DNA from: Taeniopygia guttata
Taxonomy: Eukaryota; Chordata; Aves; Passeriformes; Estrildidae
Reading direction: 5' to 3'
DNA length: 64,000 nt
Assembly: GCF_048771995.1 (NCBI RefSeq)
Contig: NC_133027.1
Location: 103,786,501-103,850,500 of the forward strand
Shown: positions 1 through 13,600 of the stretch, piece after piece
Position numbering within the stretch: the first letter of the stretch is position 1
Layout: every line of letters begins with the position of its first letter
Program-made: the position numbers and the translations under genes
The notes under the pieces: generated by a model
Databases searched by the model: none
What the model was told of the DNA's origin: nothing
The model's input: the letters and a program-made list of their open reading frames with translations, nothing else

Positions 1-3000
1 CCTAAATGGGAGTCCTCCTCCTCTTACTCCAAACCAGTGTGCATCTGTGTAAATCCCTTCTCTCTCACACTTCACTTCTCACATTGGGTGCACTACCCAC
101 TGGAGGCAAAGATGGCATATTTTTTTATTATTCATTTTTCTTTGTAGTGTTTCAAAGTCTTGTCATCCTGCCCAGTGCCTAAGAGAATACAATTTCTGAT
201 GCTCCATTGGATACAGTGTATTTTATAGTTACCATTTTTGAACAAAACCTATTTTCCTTCTATTTATAGAAGGCAGCAAGATAATAAAAATAAGAATCTC
301 TGACTTCTTTTAGAAAACTGATTATGATTATGAATTGAAGCATCACATTACATATGAAACAAAGTAAAAGCAGATGGTCCATACTCAGAGTGCAAACTGT
401 TGTCTTTCAATAATGTAAGAATACAAGAATTTCGCAACTACATTTCTCTGCTTCATAGAAGATCTGAGTGAGGTATTTGCTATTAAAATGCCTCTTCAGA
501 AAAAAATAATGTTTTCTAGTATTTATAAAATACATTTAGCTTCTGGAGTTGACATGCAACAAAACTATCTTACCAACTGCTGGCTGTTTAGCATGTAAAT
601 TAGCTGGTTTACTAGAATTGAATTTATATGCGAAACTTTATACAAAAATCCTCTTGTTTCTCTAACCCACTAATAAGATCAGGAGAACAACACAAAACAT
701 AGATTAAGTCTGTCTTTCAGATATAGACTCGCTCTTGTTGGCATAGGGTACAATAATATTCCTTATTACAGAGTCAAAAGTCATGCAAAAAATGGAGAGC
801 ACTTTTTATGGAGTGCCAGGTCTCTCCATGATTTCTCAGGGTATAATTTACCTTCAGACTTTGAAATAATTCTGTGTAAATCTGTGTTTTTATTGCGTCA
901 ATAATTTACATGAAAAGGTGAGCCCTTGCTTAACATAAATTCCTGTGGAAGCTATATATAATTTCCATTACAAGCATGCTCATGCACTGTAGTTTTCTCA
1001 TACTTAGCAATAGAGGTATTTGTGAATCAAGGATTTCTTTAATGTTTTTATATTCAGTAAAAGAATGTACAGGGGTCAAAGCAGGATTGATTTGAAGGAG
1101 TTAGATTTTAAAATCCCTTTAAAAATCAGGACAAAGGATACCACACTATTAAAATAAAATGCTTAAAAATGAAAAGTATTATGCATGCTACACAGTAGAA
1201 GATCAGATTTTTATTAATGCAAGTTTTAAATGCTGATTAATCCTCTTGAGAATCAGTTTCCCAAAGCTTTGGCCTGCATTCAAGTCTTTTTCAAAGGGGC
1301 ACATCACTTCCATTATTCTGAATATTAATTGAACAACATTATAACTAAGGATACAAAGCAAGATTTAAAACATGATTACAGCTGTCATTGCTTACATCTA
1401 AATAAGTCGTTGGAAATTGAAGCTCGGGGGGGGGGGGGGGGGAATAGTAATAAATTAAAAAAAAAAATAAATAAAGGCACCCCAGCCATAAACCTCTCTC
1501 TTGTGAGGATGGTGAAGCTGCTGCCTCCCACGGCCCCCCTGAGCCCGGGCAGGATGGATGTTCCGTGAGCCGCGCAGTGACACTTGGCTGCTCCCGCTGC
1601 CTCCCCCCACCTTGCAAACCCTGGGTGTGTGTTTTGTCCTGCAAAATAATAAACGTCCCAGAAAAACATCGTCATTTTCAGGTGCTAACGGGAAGAGGGA
1701 TGATAATTGTTCAAAAGACTGAGCTGCCCATATCCTTTATAACTTCCAGAAAGGGTTTGTTTTATTTGTTCAGCATAAAGCATTTTGTGATCCAGCTTCA
1801 GCACATGCCTCTGCACAAGAATTCATGTGCTTAACGTTAAGCACGTGCTTAAGTGCATTCCTGAACTGGGCCAAAAGGTACCTCCTTTGACATTTTTGTC
1901 CATAGCTGCTCTTCTTGGAAAGGTGCCTTTTTGGTGAAAACTAAAATGGGGTTACAGTAACCATCTAATTCTGATTAGACAAATGGCATTATGGAAGAAG
2001 TATTAAAAATTTATAGTCCTATTTGCTAAGTTTATTTGTTGGCCATAAAAAGCTGGATCTTACATAACATAAAAAGCATCCAGTCCTAATGATGAAAAAG
2101 ATATAAAAAGATAATGTTGCAATCATAACATGTCTCTGAGAGTTTGTACATCTCAGTTGCAGTTTGGCACATTGTATAATTGTGTTGTGCCAAACTGGCA
2201 CCAAACCACAATATGTTAGTGAAAAGGGCCTGCAGTTTAAGAGGAAAATCTAGAAGTGTTAACTATACACTGTCTAATTATACAACCTTACTGTCCCAGA
2301 ATGTGATTTCTGAAACCATTTCTGACATATGGGAAGAGGGTAGAACAGCTGGTCATTAAGGTTTTCTCAAGACTATTTAGTAACACACTTGAATGTAATT
2401 AAAGTGCTACATTAAATACTGCACTTGTGTACAATGTATTTTTAATCTTTATGGCATGCTGTAAAAGTAAATAAATGCAAAGTGTTAACGTTTCTCCCCT
2501 TCATCTCCTAAATTGTTAAGATATAATGACAGTCCCAATCCATGCTGTGTGCAGTACCTGAAGAATACTCTGGTGCTCTGTGAGCATCCTGTGCTGCAGG
2601 TAGGAAGAAAAACCAAGCTGAATTGTGCAAGATATAAGTTTATTTGGTTTCATTTGCCTAAGCTGAGCCATGCTGACTTACCTGGATGTATTTCAACAGG
2701 CAATGTTGCAATGATCCTTTTACTGGAAGTTTTCCTTTGGAACCAGCCAAGGTGATGTAAAGCAACTTTGACCTGTGCTGGATCTAATGCAAGAAGCAAA
2801 AGTCTGGATACAAAATGTGCAAACATCTTTGCAGCAAACTTTACTCCTGGGTGTCTCAGTGGGGCTTCTGCCCTGAAATAGTCAGAACTGAACTCCATGC
2901 AGATGCAGATTACAGACAGGCTAAATTGCAGAACTGTGTTTATATGCTGTAATCCTTATAGTGATAGAAGCATCTAGAAAATCAGGACAGTTAAACCCCA

Positions 3001-5125
3001 TGTGGGATCAGGACCCTTCCTTTATTGTCTGTGGCTGCATATGACCATTTCTGCAGACAACAATCAGGGGGTCTATAGAAACCTTAGGCCCCAAAAAAGA
3101 ACTTAGTGAGTCAGTCAAAACCTGTGGAACCATTCATATTCTGAAAAATTGCCTTGAGATTGGTGCCACTACTCCATTAATGATAACATCGGGATTCTGT
3201 GGTCCTAAAACCACAGGGATGTTGTAGCATTGTGAATAAGACATATTTTTGATGCACTTTTTTGTTTGGATGCACAAATGGGTAAGAAAAAAAGATGCCC
3301 CCTTCGGTTTAGGGTAAAGTGTTTCTCTACATTAGACTTGTGCTTTCTGATATTGGTGTTTGTTTTACATTCTCTAATAACTTTTTTGTTTTGAAAAGAG
3401 AAGCAAAGAGAGAAGGAGAGAAAATTTCTCTTCAAATTTTTGAAGAGAAATTTATTGAAAAGTTGAAATTTTTCTTGACTTCTCATAAATTCCAGTAAAT
3501 ACATGTTTTAATTGACTGTTTACTAAATATGACTAGAACTGTTGTCAGTTTCTTCAGTTCCTTGGAAGAATTCTTCTCCATGAATTCAGCATTTTAAAAA
3601 AAATACTTTGTTCTGCACTATGGTATTTTCCTTTGAGCATGAAGGATAGCTTTACACAGCATTTTCCAACACCAAATCCAAAAGGGAAGACAGAGAAGAA
3701 GCTTGTGAGAAGACAGGTTTAACAAAGCACTCAGGCTGTAGCTTCCAAGTCAATGAACTGGCAGTCTTCAGGAAATGAAGACCATAGGGCTGGAAGCAAG
3801 TATGTACTACGTTCACATGAGCTGTCTGGTGACAATGCTGAGTTCTGCCTGTGTATGCACATGTGGTCAACTCAAGCTTTATGTCACTTTTCAGAGGTAG
3901 GCATAAGTTTTTATTTTCTCTGAAATCTAATAATGGTGTTTGATTTGTGAATGGTTTCTCTTTGCAAATGAGCAAAGGACAATGATATGCTGTGTTATAT
4001 GTTTTGCTGGGTATTTTCTGAATCAACCAGAATCCTTCTGTTCAAATAAATGACACTTTTTCTCTCTGTTAATGGGGCATCTGCAGCATTTTTTTCCTGA
4101 GCAGTGGCACAAGCAGCTGATCATCCAGCCTTCCTGACACTCTGTTCATGGATGGGTTTTGCATCACATTACACCCTGCAGCTGGTATGTGCTATCAAAA
4201 CCAAAAAAGGACAACCAGTGTAGAGAAACCTATGAAGGCAGGAGACACAATTTTCCTATGGCAAGTTAATTCATTTTCACAAGAGATGAGAATAACTATA
4301 GATCTCACCACATTCAGTGTTAATTGCAGAACTCATCTCTCTGATTTAACTTTGCCTCATTAATTTCTTCACACACAGTTGCCAGGTAGGACCACATCTA
4401 AGCTCAAACACAAGCACAAACAAAAACATGCTAATCAAGCTACTTTTCTTACAGGCTAAAAAACAAAAACAAAAAAAATTAAAGTCTCTGGCATATTTTG
4501 GAGACGATATTGTGCTGGTAAAGGTTAAGTAAATGCTGCAAGAAGTAAATATAGCTTCTTCAAAAAAAAACCATCTGCCAGACATACTCTCACAGTACTT
4601 CTTCTGAAGAGTAAATTCTGTCAGGGTTAACCCCAAACCAGTCACTTTTTGTTTTTCTACACTTAGAGGACAATATTAATAAATAAGGTAGACATCACAT
4701 CTTTCAAACCATACCAGACAGCCTTAAATCCTTTCCTAAAGCACTCAAAGACACATAGCTACCATTGGTCTAGAAAGGGCATGGATATTGCCAGAGAGAG
4801 TTCATTTCCCTTCAAATCAAATAATTTTTGTCCCAAAGAGGGTTGCAGGTCATGAACTGGTTATGCAAGGAAGATGTGAAGAGAAATTTTTGTTCCCAGT
4901 ACTTGTGTGTTGCTCAGCATAAAGGGAACTGAAAGTCTCTGCAAGAGGAGAACATTTCCTGGGTGATTCACTTGAGTCAGTCCCTCTCTGAACCACAGGA
5001 AAGATTGTGTGGAGCTGCATGAGAAGATGCAAATTGGTGGTGACCAGAGTGCGTGCACACAACCTGCTCATTTCAGCAACTGACACTGTTCTTTTTGTTA
5101 ATTTAACCTGTATCACGAGCACTGA
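1..5125. other. AT-rich intergenic stretch, no gene seen
   Basis: This stretch is AT-rich and contains only short, randomly placed open frames of 124 codons or fewer, none resembling a known protein. Visible landmarks are a 17-base G run at 1426-1442 followed by an A-rich tract, and a perfect 18-bp palindrome near 1828-1845. I see no splice-framed conserved coding block, tRNA or CpG island. It could be intergenic DNA or a long intron; the promoter orientation at the right end favours intergenic. Confidence 0.6.
1426..1442 (+). repeat. Poly-G tract (G17)
   Basis: Seventeen consecutive G residues, followed within about 15 bp by an A11 run and A/T-rich sequence. Long pure G runs are rare in vertebrate DNA, slip during replication and can form G-quadruplexes. 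The exact length may be unreliable in an assembly. Several apparent open frames through here, with glycine or proline runs, are artefacts of this tract. Confidence 0.9.
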
Positions 5126-5659
5126 TGTCATAAATGCAAATCACTTGTTTTAAAATTTTAAAAGTTTAATAGCAATAAAATAGTTATAATAGGAGTAATA
5201 AAAATGAGAGCAATAAGAATTTGGACAATCAGAGTTAGGATAATAATGGACAATAAAAAGCAAAGAATTAAGGATGTCCGGATGCTCTTGGGCTCTAAGC
5301 CACAAAAGCATACTTGCTAACAAAGGATTGCCCCTTAAAAGCAATAAATAGCCTGTTGCATATTCATATATCTCATACATGATTCAAAAATTCTTTTTCA
5401 AACAAAGGATGTCTTCTGCTTAGTTTCTGCCCCCGCCTTCATCTTGTAAATCAACTTCTTGGCTCCTAGAAGTCTGGAAGAAGTCTGAACAGTCCCGATA
5501 AGGAGGCAATAAATCTCTGGATTTTTGTGTCTTGTTGCTTTTATCTGTATGCAAAGAATTTCTTGGTTATCTTATCTATTCCTTGAGCTAGTTACAAAAA
5601 GTAACCTACATCACATAGTTTTTATTTTAATATTATGCTTAAAAACTATATTTACCACA
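5126..5659 (+). mobile_element. Solo LTR-like element (endogenous retrovirus remnant)
   Basis: An AT-rich block of about 534 bp begins TGTCATAAATG and ends TTACCACA, giving LTR-style TG...CA termini. On the + strand an AATAAA at about 5508 is followed by a GT-rich stretch (TTTTTGTGTCTTGTTG), like a polyadenylation signal with its downstream element, which supports + orientation and leaves about 140 bp of U5. The sequence resembles an interspersed repeat I associate with songbird genomes. No gag, pol or env reading frame flanks it, so it would be a solo LTR. I could not find a convincing target-site duplication: the flanks do not match cleanly, so the exact ends are uncertain. Confidence 0.55.
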
Positions 5660-8600
5660 CTACTTAAAAGAGATTAATACAGCATAGCTTTCTAACATAA
5701 CATATATAGTATTCATTTTCATATTTGCAAAAAGCCAATCATATATGCATCTATAACAACTGAAATGTCCACATGTTATCAATAATATTATTACAGAGCA
5801 GTTTGTGAGCATAACTGAGGTCTCTTCATTAATTTGTCTGAAAAATGTCTTCATCTGCTGTGCACAGACTTGAGCACTTGACAGTCAAACCTCCAGCTTG
5901 TTTCCAGTCAGCTGAACTCAAATCAGATCTGAGAAAAAAAGCATCTCTAAGACAATTAACCCCAGTCCAGGAATTTCTGGTGAATGGGCATTACTTGTCC
6001 TTTCAGAGGAGGGGAGGAACCCACCAATGCAGTGTTTTATTGCCTGGGCCTGACCAAGAGAACTGTGTGGAAAGCAAAGACCAGGTACCATCCCACAGCT
6101 GCCTCTCCCTGCCTGGTTGGCCCAGCCTGCCCCAGGCTGGCAGTGATGTCAGCCACTTTGTAAAGGGCTTATTTTGTGGGCTTTTAGCCCTAAAATGAAC
6201 CACAGCAGTGATTAGTATTAGATTCTTGGTCTAGGTTTAATGCTTCTTTTCTTGACCTGAACCACTGTTGTATGACAAGGACCAACTTGAATAACCCTTC
6301 AATCACCTGAATTACCTTGCTTATTTTTATTTTGTCTTAGAGAAAGAACTCAATATCAAAAAATTTCTCTTCTGCTGCTGTGTCTTCTCCTGCCACCAAA
6401 GAAATAACAGGTTTTGTTTCTTTGATTTAATTTATCACACTCCATTTCCCTTTCTAGTTATAATTTCTAATTATTTCAGCCTACTGACTCAGATATTAAA
6501 TTGAGTCAAGACAAATACACATAATCTATTGATTTAAATAATATCCACTCATCAACTCTACAGTTTCCACGTGAGAAGTTCTCCTCTTAGAAAAAAAAAA
6601 AATGCAGCACTCCTACTACTGTGAGTGGCAAGCAGACATATGCAGCTCAGTCTGTGAATCTTTCCACAGTGTTTCTTTCCTTGGGCAGCAGTCTGGCACA
6701 GCCTGGCTTTTTGCATCTACCATGCTGTAGTAAATGTTGCTAAATAAACTGAATACACCGAATTTACCTATAGCTTCTGCATTTATTGCCCAGGACTAGT
6801 AAGGAATACCTTTCTATATACCTTTTTATACCTCAGGTATACCTGAGACTGAAAGTTAAATCACAAAGATAAATTTTACCCAGATGAAAAATGTCTTTGA
6901 CACCAATGGATGCAATATGAAACCACTCACTTAGGTGGGAGAGGATTTCCGTGTTTCAGAAGGAAAGCCCTTTTTAAGTTAATTTTTCTAAATTTATTTC
7001 TCCATTTGTGCAACGTTGAAGGAAGAGTTGTCAGAATGTCATAAAGTAGGTGAAGTAAATTTCATGGGAATTAAGAAGAAAGGAAGCCTTCAGCAATTTT
7101 CACCTCTAATGATGAGACCACTACAGCACACCACAACTCAGGAGTGAGACACCAACACCTCCACATCCTGCCCTGCTAGTGTTGCTTGATGCTTGGTGTC
7201 TGCCAGAGGACCAGGACAGCTGTTTGAACTCAAAAATTCTCAATGAGAATTTAAAAAAAATTTCAAAACTAAAAGAAACTGATCGTGATGCACAAATTCT
7301 GAGAAATGACAGCCTTAATAATTCTCCCCTCAGGAAACTAAAAGTTTTAAAAAATGAAATCTCTTGAAATTTGATTATAAATCAAGTAAGTTTTGAGAAA
7401 GATTTTTTTTTTAACAAAAAAAAAGAGGTTTTGTGGGAAATGTGGATTTTAACCGAGGATTTCCTGAATTAGTTAAAAAAAAAAAACCCAAACCTAAGAT
7501 TCTGAGAATTTAAAGATTTTTTTTTTCTCTTCATATAAAAAGTAATTTCCTGACCTCTCCTAACCACTGCTGTAGGAAAATAATGCAAAACTGGAAGCTC
7601 TGTGCAGGTGGCAGTTCAGAGCCAGCAGCTGTGTCTCCAGAGGAACATCCCTGGCCAGTTGGGTGAAGTGCTGCCCGGGACTATTTACACCTGATCAGTC
7701 ACCAGATAAGATAACACAGCCCGTGCTGGACAAAGTCTTGAGGTTATGTGTTCCTGCCGTGCTTTCCACAGTTTGTCATTAACCAGCTATTGCAAGATGT
7801 TTGTTAAGTACCTTCATCCTGTCTCCAGCTCAGCACTGTCTCTCTCCCTTAATAACCAGGCTAAATCAGCAGGAATAATTAGGGAATCAGACACTACTTA
7901 GTGTCAGTACAGGCAGCCAAATAACTTCTCTATCTCTTCCTATTCCATAAGGTCACCCCCCCTTCTTGTGAAGCTCAGACTTTTCCTTAGAGGAAGGCAC
8001 AATACGCTAACTCATAGTGATAAGACTTTTAGATCGGGTGATTCTTGTATTTTGCAATTGGTTTCAGGCAACGCAACATGAAAAATGTAATTTTTTTTCT
8101 CCTCTTTCTAGCAAATTGTCACTCCTCCAGCACATACTGGCTCATTTTTCCTGAAAACCCAAGGGAATGGAACACCCATGCCAATTCTACGTGATGTAAG
8201 TAGCTAGCCCCCCAAGGATCTCTTGAAAAGGCAAGCACTAGGATTGTTTTCTGAATACTTCCTTAGCTAAAATTACCACAATTCATGCTTGGGAATTCCC
8301 TAGAGACAGATGTACTGTCATGCTCGGATAGCAAAATAGAGATATCTCACTTCACAGGAAATTAAAAAGGGAGTATTCAAAGTTTATCCCTAACAAATAA
8401 TTTTAAAAGCTGATTTTTTTGCATCAAAGTGCTACCTAGAAAGATGCAGTAATATGGCAAGAAGAGCCCTGTGATGTGTGTGTCACCACAGAATGAGATT
8501 CTCTCTCAAAGTCTTAGGTTCTCATAACAACACACGCACTAGACTTGAAGTACACATCTCTTAATATACTCTATTACCTCATTGTCATTTACTTGTCGGT

Positions 8601-10636
8601 AATGAATGCGTGTGTTAACAGAACAGCATGCTGATGCATTTTTTCTGCCATTGTATGTAACATATTTTCTAATTCTTCTGCTCTATTCAGCATTTGACCC
8701 TAACGATAGGGGATTATGGTATTAACTCTCTACACAGCACACATTCTTTACAGACTTTCACTAAATACTGTAAGCCTGCTGCAGAGCGGAATAAAAGTGA
8801 AAGCATACCGTCTGGTCTTAAGCTGTGCACACAGAGGGTCGTGATCCAATTGGAAGGGAAGCAGAATTTTAAAAAGAAAGAGGTTTGACAAAATTTTAAT
8901 CCTTGTCATTTTCATTTCTCTTACCCTGTGGATTTGGGTGATTTTATTTACACTGTCAGCTTGAGCCTAGGGATTGAAAATCAGGCTTTTATGGAGATTA
9001 TTAAAAGTACATACAGTACACTAAGGGCTGGACCACTGCTATATGCTACTAAAAATATGAATGTGGATGCTCTATATTATACATTTAAGGAAATAAGTGC
9101 CATCCTCCCTGCAAGGCTGGACTTAGCAGCTAGGCTCATTGTCATTATGCCGAAATGCATGTTTTAACAAGGGTATTTATGGGTAATTTCAGAGTGCTGA
9201 AGGTCCACAAGAATTGTGAGGGGCCTTCTTTTAAAGGAACGAGGCAGCAGCATTTTAGGACCAGCTGTGGAAGGTGTCCCTATTGAAGGGGTACCTGGAC
9301 ATTGAAGAGCTGCTGTTCTCCCCACTCTGCAGCCAGTGAAAGGCAGCCTGACAGGCAGCTCAGCCTAAGAGAAACAAATGTCTCACCAGAGCTGACTTTC
9401 TCCTGAAAGTCTTCTGCTGAGGCTGGCCTCGGTCCCACCTTGTTGGAGAGCTCCTAAGCCAATGTCCAGGCAGGTAGGAAAGGTCTGGGTCAGAGATGCA
9501 GCATGGATGAAGCACAAGGCAGTGCTTCAAGGCAAGCTGAAGCCACATGTGAGGATGCATCATCTTCCAAATTTCCCAAGGAGAACCCATGGTTAGACCT
9601 CTGTGCACAGCTGCCCACACTGGGGCCAGGAAAGGAGAATAGCAGGAGGAGATGAGCCATGTCACCTTCCCAGCAGCCCAGCCTATTTTCTCACTCAGTG
9701 TAGGCACAGATAATGTGTCGTAGGAGCTGCTTCCATGCCCTCAGAGATTTTTGGCCCCTTGAGCAGGGTGCATCTTACTCCCCTCATTCCAAATGGATGA
9801 TTTTGACATAGCAGCTAATACAGAGCTCCAAACAGGCATAGAAATACAAGTAAATACAATGAGGTTTTGGGGGCAGGCTACAGTAATCCATGAACCCCCA
9901 AAGTGGCTAAATTTCTTGGTTTCCACCTGCCCTGTGGAAGTGCACACTGCGTCTGTCACTCGGGAAATGCAGCAACACTTGGTAACCATGTGAGGACTTC
10001 ACTGGGACAGGGACACAGCCCCAAGTTCTGCAAATATTTCACACACACCCCCCTTCACTCCTCAGTCATGGACAGTCATGTTAAAATTGCAGGACTGAAG
10101 CCATAGTCACTCGTATTTCACACAGACCTTGTTAAAAAGGTTAAAACTATCCTGCTTGGACTCTGGGAAGTGGGAAGCTAGCTTTCCCAGGATTTTTTCA
10201 CTCAGGGAACCAAATATGTTATTTCCAATATGTAAGGAAACTGTTTGCTTGAAATCAAGATATGTGACTCTCCCTGTCCTTACAGTTCTGTAACCTTGGC
10301 TATCTGAGTCATGTAAAATAGGGGTTTATTGTGCTGAGGAATGAAATGGGCAGAGGCACTTGCACAACTTGGCCATCTCACAATTGAAAATGGAGTTAAG
10401 CTGGTTCCACCTAACCAGAGTGCCAGCAGCATGCCATTTGTGACATGTGCTGCTTCCATGCCTCCCTCAGCCAATTTTCAACACTCTTAGGGTGCCTCCT
10501 GATAACAGGGCCAGAAACAAAGCCCACAGAGGACAATGGGGATCTGTCCTTCAATGTAAGTGGCAGGTGGATCAGGCCCATTTGGAAAATTTTGGCTGCT
10601 GCTCTGACTGGTTCTCAGTGTCCCACTAAGACATCC

Positions 10637-10680
10637 AAATTGGCATCTGATAAAAATCAAATTGGCATCTCATAAAAATC
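10637..10680 (+). repeat. Two-copy 22-bp tandem duplication
   Basis: Two adjacent 22-bp units, each beginning AAATTGGCATCT and ending ATAAAAATC, differ at a single base (G in the first, C in the second). This is a recent small tandem duplication rather than a dispersed repeat. No coding context is visible. Confidence 0.9.
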
Positions 10681-13600
10681 CAGGCTCAAAATGACAGCCT
10701 TAGTTTGGAAGTCAGACTGGGGCTCATCCTGCAGAGATGTTCAAGGCCCTCAGCTCCCACTGAATTCACCATGAGCTGAGCAGGCTCAGCACTTCTCAGG
10801 ATTGCTTGTGCTCTGCAGGATTGGACTTATTGTCCTTAATACTATCTCATTCTGGTTATTCCCTATTGCCCAAGGATAATCCCAGGGCATTATTCCCATT
10901 ATGCCACTTGCCATTCCCATTATAGTCTTTAACAATGTTTTAAACCTATCTTTCATTTTTAATTTCCTTAGCAAAATATCTGTATTTTAGTAGTGTGCAT
11001 TTATGTGGTCTTCAAAAAAATGTGGTTTTATTATACATATGGCATTATCATGTAGCTTCACTGTTTTATGAGTCTGGTGGATGAAAACAACTCTGTATAC
11101 AAGGGGAATCCATATGTCTACATATTTTTAGCATGAACACAGTTACCTGTTGCCAGCCATAACAGTATAATTAAACAGCACGTATTAAACCAGCGCACCA
11201 CAGGAATTCTTCCTGCTTACCTGTCTGTTTCACGCAAAGGGGGAGCTTTTTTACTATCTTTAGTCTGGAAAGGAAGGAAGAAGGCATCACAACCATTTTA
11301 TGTCTTTAGCATGTGCAAGTTAGAAAGCAGAGTAACGGGATCTTGCAGGTCACTGTAGTTTCGATTTATCCTTCTCCTTGATTAATTACTAAGCTGCTGC
11401 CCAATGGTGGCTTCAAAATAATTCATCAGCAAGACATCTCCAGCAGCTCTGTGGTGCTTTCTTGTGTCAGAGCCACCTGGTGCAGCACGTGGCTCTGCAT
11501 GTGAGAGTTGTGTCAGAAAAAGAAGATCTATTCCCACTCCTGCCTGCCAGCCCATTTCCTAAATCCCCATTTTGTCCCCTTTTAAAGCTCTGTCTCCTTA
11601 GGTGGTCAGGAGCTGTGAGTCCTCCACTGAGCATTGCTTTAGGGGAAATGGTGATTTACACTTGAACCCTAAGCCAACAGCAGTGCCTGACCTACATGAC
11701 CCTCAGGAATGTTCCCATGAAATATAGCTGCTCCCCTTCCTCCCTGGCTCAGTTTAGGTCAGTACATTTCCAATCTTTAGCAGCCAAATTTTGGAAAGCC
11801 CAGACACTTTGCCCAGTGTGAGGCAGTATGGAGGCAGTGCTCTAGCCTGTTTTCCAGCTGGTTTTCTGACTTCTGGCTCCAGAGGGATTGACTTGTGCAT
11901 GCTGCCCACAGGTTCCTACATCCAGCTTGAGGTCATGGAGCAACCCAGGGCATGAGGAGCTCCTGTATGAGCAGGCTGCTTTTCCTCAGTGATGTCTTAG
12001 TCATTGGCCAGTCATTGAAACATCATGCAAGACAAAACTTTTCAGATTGAATTAAAATGGACATTTGGAAGCTCTTAAAAAATAGAGAAAAAGAGTAAGG
12101 AATGTAGGAAATAAGGATAGAAGGGGTCAGTTGGACCAGCAAGTGCAGACTTTCACAGATTATTAGCCTGGAAAGTCCACAGGCATCTTGCCCAATGTGT
12201 CCCCACACACACTGGCCCTGGGAGACTCTAACAAACTTCACACTTCATCATAAGGCAGCTGCAAATTTAATGAGCCACAGGAAGCAAAAAGGCAAGATGC
12301 AGTGCACTGTCAATAGCCCAAATCCTTCTAAAAGAAAGGAAATGTTTGGTGAAATCTCCTGCAAATCCTAAGAAATTAAGACAGACAAAGACAATCCCCT
12401 CTTCTGCAGCAGCTCCTGACAATCTGATCAACAGGAAAATTCCTTCCTTACCTTAAATCTGCTGATCACTTTAAACTTGAGCTTATGAGTGAGATACATG
12501 CAGAGATTAGGGGCTCTAGCCTACCTCCTGCTCTTTCATGGTGCAGAGGTGAAAAAGAGACCAGCCTAGAAGTCTAGCAATGCAGAAACGAAAAGTAAAA
12601 CTGACCCTCCTGACCTCCACAGGCCTCAAACAAAAGTCCTGAAGCATGTGATTAATAGAATAAAGCAATGGTGCAAATAAACAACCAAGTCTCTTTTCAA
12701 ACTCAGCTGCTGACACCTAAACATCAGATACCAACTGATCCACATCACAAGCCTTGTTTTCTGTCCCTAAGAATTCTGATACAATAGTTTTCATTAATGT
12801 ACCCAACTGCAGCCTAAAACAATTAATTTCTCTGTCCCCAGTACCAGAATATCACTTCTTTGACAGATGGATAAAAATGTCTCTCTAAAATTCCAGTCTG
12901 AATGTATTAATAATCAGCCCGCATCCACTTTATCCCATGCCAGAATTATTATTTTTGTCTCTTAAGTTTACCTCCCAAATTTCTTTGTGAAAACTTCTTT
13001 TCCATCTTAGTTTTGCTACATTAGGCAATTCAATGTCATAATTTCATCATGAAATAAAGCACAGGTTTAGTACAGATTACCTTGAAAACGTTCAAAAATT
13101 TTTAATTGTTTTGTAATTATTTTTTTTGTCCATTAGGAAATAAACATAGTAGTTTGAAGCATATACTGTTTTCTAATGGTTTTTAAATGCATTTTCCTCT
13201 CATAGCCACAAAGAGGACAGACTGGAAGCTTAAGAATGGATATTATTTTGTCCAGTTCCAAATAGAACCCATATCTTACTGAACAGGAATGGAACTAAAC
13301 AGTAAAAGAAAACAAAACCTTGGAAAATAAGTAAAAAAATTTGAACCTGGATGCAATGGCAATTTTGAGTTTCAGTGTTCTGCATGAAGTATGTAGAAGA
13401 TTACAGGAAAATTGAAGGAGTAATTTTTTTTTTTTAACAATTTGGAGTATTTCTAAACCTTACATAAATGTCATCTATTTAAATCTTCTTAGCCCTATTT
13501 TTAAGTTCATGTTCTTTGAGTGTTTTTCCATTTTCATTTCAGAATTCAGAGGTCCCAGCTGCTGTCAACAAATGGAGTTGATTCAGATTTTAAGGGATGC

